From: Sphaerotilus uruguayifluvii
Lineage (GTDB): Bacteria > Pseudomonadota > Gammaproteobacteria > Burkholderiales > Burkholderiaceae_C
DNA length: 64,000 bases
Assembly: GCF_013294065.1 (NCBI RefSeq)
Contig: NZ_JABSNM010000015.1
Location: forward strand, 51,862 to 115,861
Direction: 5' to 3'
Under the pieces are notes generated by a model that was given only the letters and a program-made list of their open reading frames with translations, did no database searches and was not told the DNA's origin. Made by a program: the position numbers and the translations under genes. Below are positions 1 through 8,618 of this stretch, one piece after another (position 1 is the first letter of the stretch; each line of letters starts with the position of its first letter).

Positions 1-2
1 TC

Positions 3-707
3 GAGCAGCTCGACCCGGCGCAGGCGATGGCCGACATCCTGGTGCACGCCTGCGGCGTCGGCCTGGCGCATCTGCACCGGCGCGACCCGCGGCCGTGGCG
101 GCCGAGCCGGCTGCACCTGGGCGCCGGCACCGGCTACCGCAGCGGCTGGCTCAACATCGATGCCTGCGCGCGCAGCGAGCCCGATCTGGTGCTCGATCCG
201 GCGCAGCCGCTGACGCTGCCGCTGTCGACCGTCTCGACGCTGTGCGGCCCGCTGCGCCTGGAGGCCGGCCAGTGCGACGAGATCCTGCTGCCGGCGGCGC
301 TGGCCCGCGGCGCCGACCTGCCCACGCTGCTGACCAACTGCCTGGCGCTGCTGCGCGAGGACGGCGTGCTGCTGATCGAGCATGACGCCGGCGCCCGCGC
401 CGACATCTGGAGCGCCTGCGCCGACCGCTTCTGGCAGCTCGGCTGGTTCGAGCACCGTCTGGAGATCCTGTCCGACGCGGACGAGGCGCCGCCGGGCCTG
501 CTGCGCCTGCGCAAGGTCGCCACCACGCCGCGCGAGCGCACGCTGGCCCGGCGCATGACCAGCGACTGCCACCTGCCCGAGGACGCGGTGCCGCCGCAGG
601 AGCAGCTGCTGCCGGCCGGCACCTCGGTGCCGCTGCAGGCGCTGGTCGGCGCAGCCGCCGGCCCCGGCATCGACCGCGAGCTCGCCGAGGTGCTCGACGC
701 GGCCTGA
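3..707 (+). CDS. SAM-dependent methyltransferase-like protein, 3' part (5' end outside window)
   Basis: The frame is open from the left edge with no stop before the first ATG at 27, so the gene probably begins outside the window. The product contains LHLGAGTGYRSGWLNIDA, which resembles motif I of class I methyltransferases of the kind found beside glycosyltransferases (LxLGxGxxxxxGWxNxD). A later stretch, LLREDGVLLIEHD, resembles a post-motif strand of the same fold. No substrate can be deduced. The C-terminal third is Ala/Pro-rich and not recognisable. It reads in the same direction as pilD, about 100 bp upstream of it. The family call is tentative; the reading frame itself is convincing from its length and position. 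Confidence 0.6.
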   Translation, partial: EQLDPAQAMADILVHACGVGLAHLHRRDPRPWRPSRLHLGAGTGYRSGWLNIDACARSEPDLVLDPAQPLTLPLSTVSTLCGPLRLEAGQCDEILLPAALARGADLPTLLTNCLALLREDGVLLIEHDAGARADIWSACADRFWQLGWFEHRLEILSDADEAPPGLLRLRKVATTPRERTLARRMTSDCHLPEDAVPPQEQLLPAGTSVPLQALVGAAAGPGIDRELAEVLDAA

Positions 708-813
708 ACCGGCCGCGCGAACCCGCCCGCCACGCCACACGGATGTCGCAGAATGGGCATCCCTGAGGCTGATCCGTCGCCCCGGCCCGCCGCCGGGGCG
801 CTCCTGTTTCCCG

Positions 814-1683
814 ATGAATCCTGTGACCCTGGAATGGCTGCTGTCGCCGGGCGCGCTTGCGCTGTTCGGCCTGTGCATCGGCAGCTTCCTGAACGTGGTG
901 GCGCACCGGCTGCCGATCATGATGGAGCGCCAGTGGCGCCGCGAGAGCGCCGAGATCCTCGGCGTCGATGCGGTGCCGGCGCCCGGCGACGACGGCCGCC
1001 CGCTCGGCCTGGCGCGCCCGCGCTCGCGCTGTCCGGCCTGCGGCCATGTGCTGCGCTGGCACGAGAACCTTCCGCTGCTGGGCTGGCTGCGCCTGGGCGG
1101 GCGCTGCTCGGCCTGCCGCGCGCCGATCTCGCCGCGCTATCCGCTGGTCGAGCTGGGCTGCGCGCTGCTGTTCGCCGCCATCGGCCTGCGCTTCGGCGCC
1201 GAGCCGCAGACCGTGCTGTGGTGCGGCTTCGCCGCGACGCTGCTGGCGGCCTCGCTGATCGACTGGGACACCACGCTGCTGCCCGACAGCATGACGCAGC
1301 CGCTGGCCTGGGCCGGCCTGCTCGGCGCGCTGCTGGGCTGGCTGCCGCTGTCGCCCGGGCAGGCACTGTGGGGCGCCATCGGCGGCTACATGAGCCTGTG
1401 GAGCATCTCGCAGCTGTTCCGGCTGGTGACCGGCAAGGAAGGCATGGGCGCGGGCGACTTCAAGCTGCTGGCGGCGCTGGGCGCCTGGCTGGGGCCGGCG
1501 ATGCTGCTGCCGATCGTGCTGGGCGCCTCGGTGATCGGCGCGATCGTCGGCATCGCCATGAAGATGGCCGCGACGCTGCGCGAGGGCCGCTACGTGCCCT
1601 TCGGCCCCTTCCTGGCCGGCGGCGGCCTGGCGGTCATGCTCGCCGGCAGCGAGCGGGTGCTGCGCTGGATGGGCTGGGCATGA
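814..1683 (+). CDS. pilD: Prepilin peptidase / N-methyltransferase (type IV leader peptidase)
   Basis: Inner-membrane aspartyl protease that cleaves type IV prepilin leader peptides and N-methylates the new N-terminus. At 289 aa it has the normal family length. The N-terminus has the leader-peptidase pattern (GSFLNVVAHRLP), followed by two CxxC pairs (CPACG near residue 72 and CSAC near 99) that form the cytoplasmic zinc-binding region. Later come the two catalytic Asp regions (SLIDWDTTLLPD and GMGAGDFKLLAALGAWLG) and several hydrophobic segments. Its stop overlaps the coaE start (ATGA), so the two are probably translationally coupled. The pilD-coaE-zapD-yacG order is common in beta- and gammaproteobacteria. 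No pilB or pilC is visible because the window begins just upstream. Confidence 0.95.
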   Translation: MNPVTLEWLLSPGALALFGLCIGSFLNVVAHRLPIMMERQWRRESAEILGVDAVPAPGDDGRPLGLARPRSRCPACGHVLRWHENLPLLGWLRLGGRCSACRAPISPRYPLVELGCALLFAAIGLRFGAEPQTVLWCGFAATLLAASLIDWDTTLLPDSMTQPLAWAGLLGALLGWLPLSPGQALWGAIGGYMSLWSISQLFRLVTGKEGMGAGDFKLLAALGAWLGPAMLLPIVLGASVIGAIVGIAMKMAATLREGRYVPFGPFLAGGGLAVMLAGSERVLRWMGWA

Positions 1684-2285
1684 GCATGGACACGCGGCGC
1701 ATCGGCCTGACCGGCGGCATCGGCAGCGGCAAGAGCACCGTCGCCGCCCTGCTGCGCGCGCTGGGCGCGCACATCGTCGACACCGACGCGATCGCGCACC
1801 GGCTGACCGCGCCGGGCGGCCGGGCGATCGCGGCCATCGCCGCCGCCTTCGGGCCGGAGTTCATCGATGCCCGGGGCGCGATGGACCGTGCCCGCATGCG
1901 CGAGCGCGTCTTCGCCGACCCGGCCGAGCGCCAGCGGCTCGAGGCCATCCTGCACCCGCTGATCGCCGAGGACACCGAGGCCGAGGCCGCCGCCGCGCCG
2001 CCCGGCGCGCCGGTGGTCTTCGACGTGCCGCTGCTGGTCGAGTCGGGCCGGCGCTGGCGCGAGCGGGTCGACCGCATCCTGGTCGTCGACTGCACGCCCG
2101 CCACGCAGATCGCGCGGGTGGTCGCCCGCAGCGGCTGGACGCCCGAGGCGGTCGAGCGCGTCATCGCGCAGCAGGCCACGCGCGAGCAGCGCCGTGCGGT
2201 CGCCGATGCGGTGATCCTCAACGACGGACTCGACCGCGACCAGCTCGCCCGCGCGGTCGAACATGTCTGGAAAAGCTGGCTGTGA
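1680..2285 (+). CDS. coaE: Dephospho-CoA kinase
   Basis: Catalyses the last step of coenzyme A synthesis: ATP-dependent phosphorylation of the 3'-hydroxyl of dephospho-CoA, in the cytoplasm. The protein opens with the P-loop GLTGGIGSGKST and continues with VDTDAIAHRLT, the substrate-binding region typical of CoaE. At 201 aa it has the usual length. The ATG at 1680 overlaps the pilD stop as ATGA; a second in-frame ATG at 1686 is an alternative start. The 3' end lies about 50 bp before the zapD start, consistent with one transcript. Confidence 0.95.
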   Translation: MSMDTRRIGLTGGIGSGKSTVAALLRALGAHIVDTDAIAHRLTAPGGRAIAAIAAAFGPEFIDARGAMDRARMRERVFADPAERQRLEAILHPLIAEDTEAEAAAAPPGAPVVFDVPLLVESGRRWRERVDRILVVDCTPATQIARVVARSGWTPEAVERVIAQQATREQRRAVADAVILNDGLDRDQLARAVEHVWKSWL

Positions 2286-2334
2286 AACAATCGAAACCAT
2301 TCGTCCGGCCGACCGGATCGGGGAGAACTGGGCC

Positions 2335-3090
2335 TTGATCTACTACGAATATCCCTTCAACGAGAGCGTGCGCACGATGCTGCGGCTCGAGCGCCTCTTC
2401 ACCCGCCTGGCCCTGCTGGTGCCGCGCGAGACCGCGACCGACCACCACTACGCGCTGGCGACGCTGTTCGAGATCATGGACGTGACCTCGCGCACCGACT
2501 TCAAGGCCGAGCTGCTGCAGGAGCTCGCCCGCCAGCGCCAGATCTTCGAGGGCTACCGCGGCAATCCGTCGATCTCGGAGGCGGCGCTGAACCTGGCGGT
2601 CGACCGCATCGTCGGCTCGCACGACCGGCTGGCCGCGACCGCCGGCCGCCCGGAGCAGGCGCTGGCCGGCAACGAGTGGCTGATGGCGGTGCGCAGCCGC
2701 ATCCACATTCCCGGCGGCACCTGCGAGTTCGATCTGCCCGGCTACTTCGCCTGGCAGCAGGAGCCGACGCAGAAGCGCCGCGGCGATCTGCTGCGCTGGG
2801 TCGGCGTGCTCGACCCGCTCGCCGAGGCGCTCGAGGTCAACCTCGGCCTGCTGCGCGAGTCCGGCATCAAGCAGATGGCGCCCTTCCGCAACGGCCTGTT
2901 CCAGCTCAACCTCGGCGGCAGCCGGCCGCTGCAGCTCGCGCGCCTGGAGATCGACCCGGGCTCGCAGCTGGTGCCCGAGATCAGCGGCAACCGGGTGCTG
3001 CTGGCGATCCGGCTGACCCGCGCCGACGCCGAGGGCCGGCTGCGGGCGATGAACGACAGCCTGCAGCTGCCGCTGACGCTGTGCGCCTGA
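2335..3090 (+). CDS. zapD: Cell division protein ZapD (FtsZ-associated)
   Basis: ZapD (formerly DUF1342/YacF) cross-links FtsZ filaments and stabilises the Z ring. I place the start at the TTG at 2335, giving 251 aa beginning MIYYEYPFNESVRTMLRLE, which matches the conserved family N-terminus. A GGGGAGAA ribosome-binding site lies 8-14 nt upstream. An in-frame ATG at 2263 would add 24 residues that lie inside coaE and do not look like the family. The all-helical N-terminal domain and the beta-rich C-terminal half (PFRNGLFQLNLGG) are both present. It follows coaE directly. Confidence 0.93.
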   Translation: MIYYEYPFNESVRTMLRLERLFTRLALLVPRETATDHHYALATLFEIMDVTSRTDFKAELLQELARQRQIFEGYRGNPSISEAALNLAVDRIVGSHDRLAATAGRPEQALAGNEWLMAVRSRIHIPGGTCEFDLPGYFAWQQEPTQKRRGDLLRWVGVLDPLAEALEVNLGLLRESGIKQMAPFRNGLFQLNLGGSRPLQLARLEIDPGSQLVPEISGNRVLLAIRLTRADAEGRLRAMNDSLQLPLTLCA

Positions 3091-3135
3091 GGTCCGCCTG
3101 AGCTGCACCTGAATCCTGAGACAAGCCCACCCTCC

Positions 3136-3219
3136 CGTCATGCCCGCGAAGGCGGGCACCCACGCAGGAGCAGGTCGATTCTGTGGCCGGCGTGGGTCCT
3201 CGCCTTCGCGAGGATGACG
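3136..3219. repeat. Large imperfect inverted repeat, REP-like intergenic element
   Basis: Two 30-nt arms (3136-3165 and 3190-3219) are inverted copies matching at 26 of 30 positions, separated by 24 nt. Each arm also has its own small hairpin; for example GCCCGC-GAAG-GCGGGC at 3142-3157. The core CCCGCGAAGGCGGG resembles short dispersed intergenic repeats seen in many proteobacterial genomes (from memory, not searched). It lies between zapD and yacG, inside an otherwise tight gene row. There it could form a stable RNA stem-loop that attenuates transcription or protects mRNA ends. Confidence 0.75.
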
Positions 3220-3245
3220 ACGGTGGGAGACTAGACTCGCGGGCG

Positions 3246-3464
3246 ATGACGACGACTTCTTCCTCCGCCCCCGCCGCGCCGGCCTCGCCGCGCCAGGTGC
3301 CCTGCCCGGCCTGCGGCACGCCCGCGCCCTTCGCGAAGGACCTGAACCCGTACCGGCCCTTCTGCAGCCTGCGCTGCCGCGAACATGACCTGGGCGCCTG
3401 GGCCAGCGGCGACTACCGCGTCGGCGCGGTCGAGCCGCCCGACGACTTCGACGCCGGCGTCTGA
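3246..3464 (+). CDS. yacG: DNA gyrase inhibitor YacG (zinc-binding)
   Basis: Small zinc protein that binds the GyrB C-terminal region and inhibits gyrase. The 72-aa product has the family's four-cysteine site: CPACG near residue 19, then FCSLRC near residues 39-44. An acidic tail follows (PPDDFD). A non-conserved Ser/Ala/Pro-rich N-terminus of about 16 residues precedes the zinc site. It is the last gene of the pilD-coaE-zapD-yacG row, but the inverted repeat just upstream separates it from zapD. It converges with the Nudix gene, leaving a 27-bp gap. Confidence 0.93.
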   Translation: MTTTSSSAPAAPASPRQVPCPACGTPAPFAKDLNPYRPFCSLRCREHDLGAWASGDYRVGAVEPPDDFDAGV

Positions 3465-3491
3465 CGACGGCGCCGGGCGCGGCCGGGCGGT

Positions 3492-3980
3492 TCAGCCCGC
3501 CGGCGTCTCGCGGTGCGTCGGCCCGGCGTGGCCGCGCTCCTCGGCGAACCAGCGCAGCACCGGGATCGTGCCCGGCAGCACCGGCTCCACCTCGACCGGC
3601 AGCGTCTGCCAGGCCATGGCCTGCGCCTCGCGCATCTCGAACTCGCCCGTCCAGTCGAAGACCTTGCAGAAGTTCAGCCGCACCCGCGCGTGCGGATAGT
3701 CCATCACCAGCTCGCGCCACGGGTGGACCGCGCCGATGGTGATGCCGATCTCCTCGATCAGCTCGCGGCGCAGCGCCTGCTCGACCGTCTCGCCGGGCTC
3801 GAGCTTGCCGCCGGGGAACTCCCAGAAGCCGGCGTAGACCTTGCCCGCCGGGCGCGAGGTCAGCAGGAAACGGCCCTCGCGGCCGTCGGCGTCGCGCTCG
3901 ACCAGCACGCCCACCGCGACCTCGACCGGCACCCGCTCGGGCAGGTTCTCCGCACCGGCGACGACGATCGGCTCAGACAT
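3492..3980 (-). CDS. Nudix hydrolase (MutT-like, 8-oxo-dGTP diphosphatase type)
   Basis: Predicted nucleoside triphosphate pyrophosphohydrolase that cleanses oxidised nucleotides such as 8-oxo-dGTP. The complete Nudix box is present around residues 58-80 (GGKLEPGETVEQALRRE then LIEEIGI). FWEFPGGK just before it is typical of MutT rather than other Nudix enzymes. The start at 3980 gives 162 aa (MSEPIVVAG...) and overlaps the 3' end of the DUF815 gene by 8 nt. A longer reading from 4052 would add only low-complexity Arg/Pro residues. MutT next to a DUF815 ATPase is a recurring pair in Burkholderiales. The substrate is inferred from similarity. Confidence 0.88.
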   Translation of the reverse strand: MSEPIVVAGAENLPERVPVEVAVGVLVERDADGREGRFLLTSRPAGKVYAGFWEFPGGKLEPGETVEQALRRELIEEIGITIGAVHPWRELVMDYPHARVRLNFCKVFDWTGEFEMREAQAMAWQTLPVEVEPVLPGTIPVLRWFAEERGHAGPTHRETPAG

Positions 3981-4899
3981 GGTCCAGCCCCTGCGGGCCG
4001 TCGCCCTGGATCGGCGCGGGCGCGGCGGCCGGCGCCTCGGCCCGGCCGGCAAAGTCGCGGGCGAACTGCCAGGCCACCCGGCCCGAGCGCGAGCCGCGCT
4101 CCAGCGCCCAGACCAGCGCGGGCTGGCGCGCCGCCTCGATCGTGGCCTCGTCGATGCCGAAATGGCGCAGCCACTGGCCGACGATGGCCAGGTACTCGCG
4201 CTGGCTGAACGGATAGAAGCTGATCCACAGCCCGAAGCGCTCGGACAGCGAGATCTTCTCCTCGATCGCCTCGCCGGGATGCAGCTCGCCGTTGTCGTCG
4301 TGGCGCGCGCCCAGGTTGTCCTTCATCTGCTCGGGCAGCAGGTGGCGGCGGTTGCTGGTGGCGCAGATCAGCACATTGTCGGAGGCCTGCGCGATGGTGC
4401 CGTCCAGGATGGACTTCAGCGCCTTGTAGCCCGACTCGCCCTCGTCGAAGCTGAGGTCGTCGCAGTAGATGATGAAGCGCTCGGGCCGCTCGCCCACCAG
4501 GGCCACCAGGTCGGGCAGATCGGTCAGGTCGTCCTTGTCGACCTCGATCAGGCGCAGGCCGCGGTCGGCGAACTCGTTCAGGCAGGCCTTGATCAGCGAG
4601 CTCTTGCCCGTGCCGCGCGCGCCGGTCAGCAGCACATTGTTGGCCGGGCGGCCGGCGACGAACTGCGCGGTGTTGCGCACCAGGCGCTCCTTCTGGCCGT
4701 CGACCTCCTTCAGGTCGGCCAGACGCAGCGGCGCGACATGGCGCACCGGCTCGAGCACGCCGCCGCCCGTGCCGCGTCGACGGTAGCGGAAGGCGATCGA
4801 GGCCGACCAGTCGGGCGCGGCCGGCGGCTGCGGCAGCACCGCCTCGAGCCGGGCCAGCAGCGCCTCGGCGCGGGCGATCAGGGTGGAGAAGTCGCTCAT
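3973..4899 (-). CDS. DUF815-family AAA-type ATPase
   Basis: The 308-aa protein has a Walker A motif (LLTGARGTGKSS, around residue 93). A Walker B-like strand (FIIYCDDLSFDEGE) and a sensor-like ATSNRRHLLPE follow. These features are those of the DUF815 family, whose cellular role is not established. The first 70 residues form a helical region. It overlaps the downstream Nudix gene by 8 nt, and slmA lies 13 nt upstream of its start, so the three are probably cotranscribed. No membrane segment is seen. Function beyond ATP binding cannot be given. Confidence 0.88.
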   Translation of the reverse strand: MSDFSTLIARAEALLARLEAVLPQPPAAPDWSASIAFRYRRRGTGGGVLEPVRHVAPLRLADLKEVDGQKERLVRNTAQFVAGRPANNVLLTGARGTGKSSLIKACLNEFADRGLRLIEVDKDDLTDLPDLVALVGERPERFIIYCDDLSFDEGESGYKALKSILDGTIAQASDNVLICATSNRRHLLPEQMKDNLGARHDDNGELHPGEAIEEKISLSERFGLWISFYPFSQREYLAIVGQWLRHFGIDEATIEAARQPALVWALERGSRSGRVAWQFARDFAGRAEAPAAAPAPIQGDGPQGLDHV

Positions 4900-4912
4900 C
4901 GTTCGGCAGGGC

Positions 4913-5575
4913 TCAGTGGATCATCATCTGCAGCGCCAGATCGATCTGCTCGACCGGGCTGCGGCGGAAATCGGTGCGGGCGAAGCGCTGCAGCCGCCCG
5001 ATGCAGAAGCTGGTCAGCGCCGAGGCCTGCGCGGCCGCCTCGACGGTCGGCTCGACCGAGCCGCGCGCGTCGGCCGCACGGCGCATCAGCTGGCGCAGCT
5101 GCGACTCGATGCGGTCGAAGAACTGGTTCATGCGCTGCGTCAGCCGCGGGTCCTCGAGCACCAGCGCGTCGCCCACCATCACCCGGGTCATGCCGGGATT
5201 GCGCTCGGCGAACTGCAGCAGCACGACCACGCTGCGCGCGGCCTGCACGCGGGGATCGTCCTCGCGCTCGCAGATCTGGTTGACCAGTCCGAAGATGCTG
5301 CTCTCGACGAACTCGATCAGGCCCTCGAACATCTGCGCCTTGCTGGCGAAGTGGCGGTAGAGCGCGGCCTCGCTGACCTCGAGCCGCGCGGCCAGCGCGG
5401 CGGTGGTGATGCGCTCGGCGCCCGGGCGCTCGAGCATCTGCGCCAGCGTGCGCAGGATCTGCAGGCGGCGCTCGCCTGGCTTGGGCCGGCGGCGGGGCGC
5501 CGGCTCGGCGACCGCAGCGACGGCGGTCTCGGGGTCAGGCGCGCAGGCGGCCGGGGCGTCGGAGGTATCGGGCAT
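4913..5575 (-). CDS. slmA: Nucleoid occlusion factor SlmA (TetR family)
   Basis: SlmA binds chromosomal sites and blocks FtsZ ring assembly over the nucleoid. The 220-aa protein has a Pro/Ala-rich N-terminal extension of about 30 residues. A TetR helix-turn-helix follows (ITTAALAARLEVSEAALYRHFASK, written as ITTAALAARLEVSEAALYRH plus FASK), with FEGLIEFVE after it, as in SlmA. The C-terminal half is the ligand/dimer domain (FARTDFRRSPVEQID). SlmA near dfp/argB-type genes is common in this group, and here argB and a HAD nucleotidase lie upstream. The call rests on overall SlmA likeness, stronger than generic TetR. Confidence 0.88.
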   Translation of the reverse strand: MPDTSDAPAACAPDPETAVAAVAEPAPRRRPKPGERRLQILRTLAQMLERPGAERITTAALAARLEVSEAALYRHFASKAQMFEGLIEFVESSIFGLVNQICEREDDPRVQAARSVVVLLQFAERNPGMTRVMVGDALVLEDPRLTQRMNQFFDRIESQLRQLMRRAADARGSVEPTVEAAAQASALTSFCIGRLQRFARTDFRRSPVEQIDLALQMMIH

Positions 5576-5635
5576 CGGGAACGGGGCAGCAGGCTCGCTG
5601 AAACAGGGCGACAGGGCGCCGGTTCCCGGCCCTCT

Positions 5636-6343
5636 TCACCATGCGGAGCGGGCCAGCGCCTGAAGGCTGCGGATTCTGGCACACACGTAGGCCGGCCGCC
5701 GGCAGCGGCGCGGACGCGCCGGCAGCCCGGCCGACACCGGTGCGGACGGGGCGGCGGCGCGCATCCAGCGCTGCATCCACACCGTCTTCATGCCCACCCG
5801 GCACGCCGACTTCTGGTGCGCCAGCGTGTCCTCGACCAGGATGCAGCGCGAGGGCGGCACCTTCAGCGTCACCGCGATGCGGCGCAGCATGCGCGCGTCG
5901 GGCTTGGGCCGCAGGTCGCCGAACATCGTCATGCGCTCGATCGGGATCACGCCGTGGAAGAGCCGCGTCATGCCGAGCGCCGCCAGCACCCGCTCGGCGT
6001 AGGCGCGCGGCGCGTTGGTCAGGATGAAGCGCCGGCCCGGCAGGCGCTCGAGCGCCGCCAGGTCGTGCGCGCTGGCGCGCAGCCGGTGCTCCAGGCCGGG
6101 CAGCCGGTGCGTGTCGTGCAGGAAATGCGCGGCGCGCACGCCGTGGTGGCGCATCAGCCCCAGCAGCGTCGCGCCGTAGCGGTCCCAGTAGTGGCGGCGC
6201 AGCGCCTCGGCCTCGGGGCGGGCCAGCGCCAGCTCGCGCTCGATGTAGACGGTCATCGCCTCGGCGATCGGCCCGAAGGCCGCGCCGCTGGCGTCATGCA
6301 GCGTGTCGTCGAGGTCGAAGAGCCAGACCGGCGCGCGCTTCAT
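5636..6343 (-). CDS. HAD-superfamily pyrimidine 5'-nucleotidase-like hydrolase
   Basis: Predicted phosphohydrolase of the haloacid dehalogenase superfamily, most like bacterial pyrimidine 5'-nucleotidases of the SDT1/SSM1 type. Motif I is WLFDLDDTLHDAS at residues 6-18, with nucleophile Asp. Motif II is FILTNAPRAYAERV, motif III includes LRPKPDARML, and motif IV is ILVEDTLAHQ. A helical cap with YIERELAL, typical of this subgroup, lies between motifs I and II. The start at 6343 gives 235 aa. The last 40 residues are Arg/Pro-rich and probably not part of the fold. It begins 14 bp after argB, suggesting one transcript. Confidence 0.87.
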   Translation of the reverse strand: MKRAPVWLFDLDDTLHDASGAAFGPIAEAMTVYIERELALARPEAEALRRHYWDRYGATLLGLMRHHGVRAAHFLHDTHRLPGLEHRLRASAHDLAALERLPGRRFILTNAPRAYAERVLAALGMTRLFHGVIPIERMTMFGDLRPKPDARMLRRIAVTLKVPPSRCILVEDTLAHQKSACRVGMKTVWMQRWMRAAAPSAPVSAGLPARPRRCRRPAYVCARIRSLQALARSAW

Positions 6344-6357
6344 CGCAGCCGTCCCGC

Positions 6358-7260
6358 TCAGTGCGAGCGGATCATCGTGCCGAAGGCCTGATCGGTCAGG
6401 ATCTCCAGCAGCAGCACGTGCGGCACGCGGCCGTCGATGATGTGCACCGCGTTGACGCCGCACTTGGCCGCGTCGATCGCGCCAGCGATCTTGGGCAGCA
6501 TGCCGCCCGAGATCGTGCCGTCCTCGACCAGCTCGTCGATGCGGCGCGAGGTCAGCTCGGTCAGCAGCTCGCCCTGCTTGTCGAGCACGCCCTTGATGTT
6601 GGTCAGCATCATCAGCTTCTCGGCCTTGAGGATCTCGGCCAGCTTGGACGCCACCAGGTCGGCGTTGATGTTGTAGCTCTCGTTGTCCTTGCCGAATCCG
6701 ATCGGACTGACCACCGGAATGAACTGGTCGTCCTGCAGCGCCTTGACGATGCTGGGGTCGATCGACTCGATCTCGCCGACCTGGCCGACGTCGTGCTCGA
6801 TGCTGGGGTCGTTCAGGTCGAGCAGCTTGAGCTTGCGGGCGCGGATCATCGCGCCGTCGCGGCCGGTCAGGCCCACCGCCTTGCCGCCGGCGGCGTTGAT
6901 CAGGCCGACGATGTCCTGCTGCACCTCGCCGGCCAGCACCCATTCGACGACGTCCATCGTCTCGGCATCGGTCACGCGCATGCCCTGGATGAACTGGCCC
7001 TTCTTGCCGATCTTGGTCAGCGCCGCGTCGATCTGCGGGCCGCCGCCGTGCACGACGATCGGGTTGATGCCCACGAGCTTGAGCAGCACCACGTCCTCGG
7101 CGAAGGCCTGCTGCAGCGCCGGGTCGGTCATCGCGTTGCCGCCGTACTTGATGACCATGGTCTTGCCATGGAACTTGCGGATGTAGGGCAGCGCCTGGGC
7201 GAGGATCTCGGCCTTGTCGCGGGCAGCGATGTGCGACAGGTCGACGGGCGTGTGGCTCAT
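6358..7260 (-). CDS. argB: Acetylglutamate kinase
   Basis: Second step of arginine synthesis: phosphorylates N-acetyl-L-glutamate using ATP. The 300-aa product starts [15 protein letters not shown], with a GGAGACC ribosome site just upstream. It has the amino-acid kinase motifs [10 protein letters not shown] (catalytic Lys, residues 35-44), [11 protein letters not shown] (about 75-85) and [20 protein letters not shown] near the C-terminus, written here as [11 protein letters not shown] and AVHIIDGR. The N-terminal helix before the first strand is the extension found in arginine-sensitive hexameric enzymes, so feedback control by arginine is plausible. It is divergent from hppD across 181 bp. 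Confidence 0.97.
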   Translation of the reverse strand: MSHTPVDLSHIAARDKAEILAQALPYIRKFHGKTMVIKYGGNAMTDPALQQAFAEDVVLLKLVGINPIVVHGGGPQIDAALTKIGKKGQFIQGMRVTDAETMDVVEWVLAGEVQQDIVGLINAAGGKAVGLTGRDGAMIRARKLKLLDLNDPSIEHDVGQVGEIESIDPSIVKALQDDQFIPVVSPIGFGKDNESYNINADLVASKLAEILKAEKLMMLTNIKGVLDKQGELLTELTSRRIDELVEDGTISGGMLPKIAGAIDAAKCGVNAVHIIDGRVPHVLLLEILTDQAFGTMIRSH

Positions 7261-7441
7261 GGGGTCTCCGGAGATCAGGGATAAGGGATCAGGACAACGG
7301 GCAGCCGCCGATTCTAGGAGCCCGCCCCAGTGCGCGGTATCCCGCTGCCGCAACCCGCCTGTCGCGCGCACACTCGGGCTTCAGGACCGTGCCCGCCCCG
7401 GCACGGACTTTTCACGATCACGCCGCACGCCTCACACCGCC

Positions 7442-8527
7442 ATGTCCGACCCGTCCGACAACCTCATGAGCCTGATGGGCTTCGAGTTCGTCGAGTTCGC
7501 CGCGCCGGTCGCCGGCGTGCTGGAGCCGCTGTTCGAGCGCCTCGGCTTCACGCTCGTGGCCCGCCACCGCTCGAAGGACGTCGTCCTGTACCGCCAGGGC
7601 GGCATCAACTTCATCGTCAACCGCGAGCCCAAGAGCCTGGCCGCCTACTTCGCCGCCGAGCACGGCCCGAGCGCCTGCGGGCTGGCCTTCCGCGTCCGGG
7701 ACTCGCACCGCGCCTACGCCCGCGCGCTGGAACTCGGCGCGCAGCCGCTCGACATCCCGACCGGCCCGATGGAGCTGCGCCTGCCGGCGATCAAGGGCAT
7801 CGGCGGCGCGCCGCTGTACCTGATCGACCGCTTCGAGGACGGCCGCTCGATCTACGACATCGACTTCGAGTTCCTCGACGGCGTCGAGCGCCGCCCGCCG
7901 GGCCACGGCCTGCACACCATCGACCACCTGACGCACAACGTCTACCGCGGCCGCATGGCCTACTGGGCCGGCTTCTACGAGCGGCTGTTCGGCTTCCGCG
8001 AGATCCGCTACTTCGACATCCAGGGCGAGTACACCGGCCTGGCCTCGAAGGCGATGACCGCGCCCGACGGCCTGATCCGCATCCCGCTCAACGAGGAGGC
8101 GCGCCAGGGCGGCGGCCAGATCGAGGAGTTCCTGATGCAGTTCAACGGCGAGGGCATCCAGCACGTCGCGCTGCGCTGAGACGACCTGATCGCGGCGGTC
8201 GATGCGCTGCAGCTCGCCGGCGTGCCGCTGCTGACGGCGCCCAACGACATCTACTACGCGATGCTCGACGAGCGCCTGCCCGGCCACGGCGAGCCGGTCG
8301 AGGCGCTGCGCACGCGCGGCATCCTGCTCGACGGCTCGACCGCCGGCGGCGAGCCGCGCCTGCTGCTGCAGATCTTCAGCCAGCCGCTGCTCGGCCCGGT
8401 CTTCTTCGAGTTCATCCAGCGCAAGCGCGACGAGGGCTTCGGCGAGGGCAACTTCAAGGCGCTGTTCGAGTCGATGAAGCGCGATCAGGTGCGGCGCGGC
8501 GCCGTCGGTGGTGCGCCCGGGCGGTGA
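7442..8527 (+). pseudogene. hppD: 4-hydroxyphenylpyruvate dioxygenase, interrupted by an in-frame TGA
   Basis: Encodes an HPPD-type non-haem iron enzyme (4-hydroxyphenylpyruvate to homogentisate, tyrosine catabolism). The frame runs from ATG 7442 but has a TGA at 8177-8179 (codon 246), after which the same frame continues to a stop at 8525-8527. The expected iron ligands fall at His162 (TIDHLTHNV), His241 (GIQHVALR) and Glu323 (PVFFEFIQ). In the Pseudomonas enzyme they are 161, 240 and 322, so the reading is collinear on both sides of the TGA, with no insertion or deletion. The 245-residue product would lack the third ligand and the C-terminal half of the catalytic barrel. The cause is a true nonsense mutation or a base-calling error. 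Confidence 0.9.
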
Positions 8528-8618
8528 ATCCCTCTTGTTCGTGCCGCTCGTTCGTGAAAAAGTCCACCCAAACAGCCACCGGAATTGATGCCGGACAAGT
8601 CTGTTCCCGGGAGGACTC

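Noticed and set aside
2263..2334. ATG 2263 as the zapD start
   Set aside because: It lies within coaE and adds residues unlike ZapD; TTG 2335 has a strong ribosome-binding site and gives the conserved N-terminus.
8177..8179. Selenocysteine or read-through as an explanation for the hppD TGA
   Set aside because: HPPD is not a selenoprotein family, the position is not a catalytic residue, and even the FDH in this window uses Cys.
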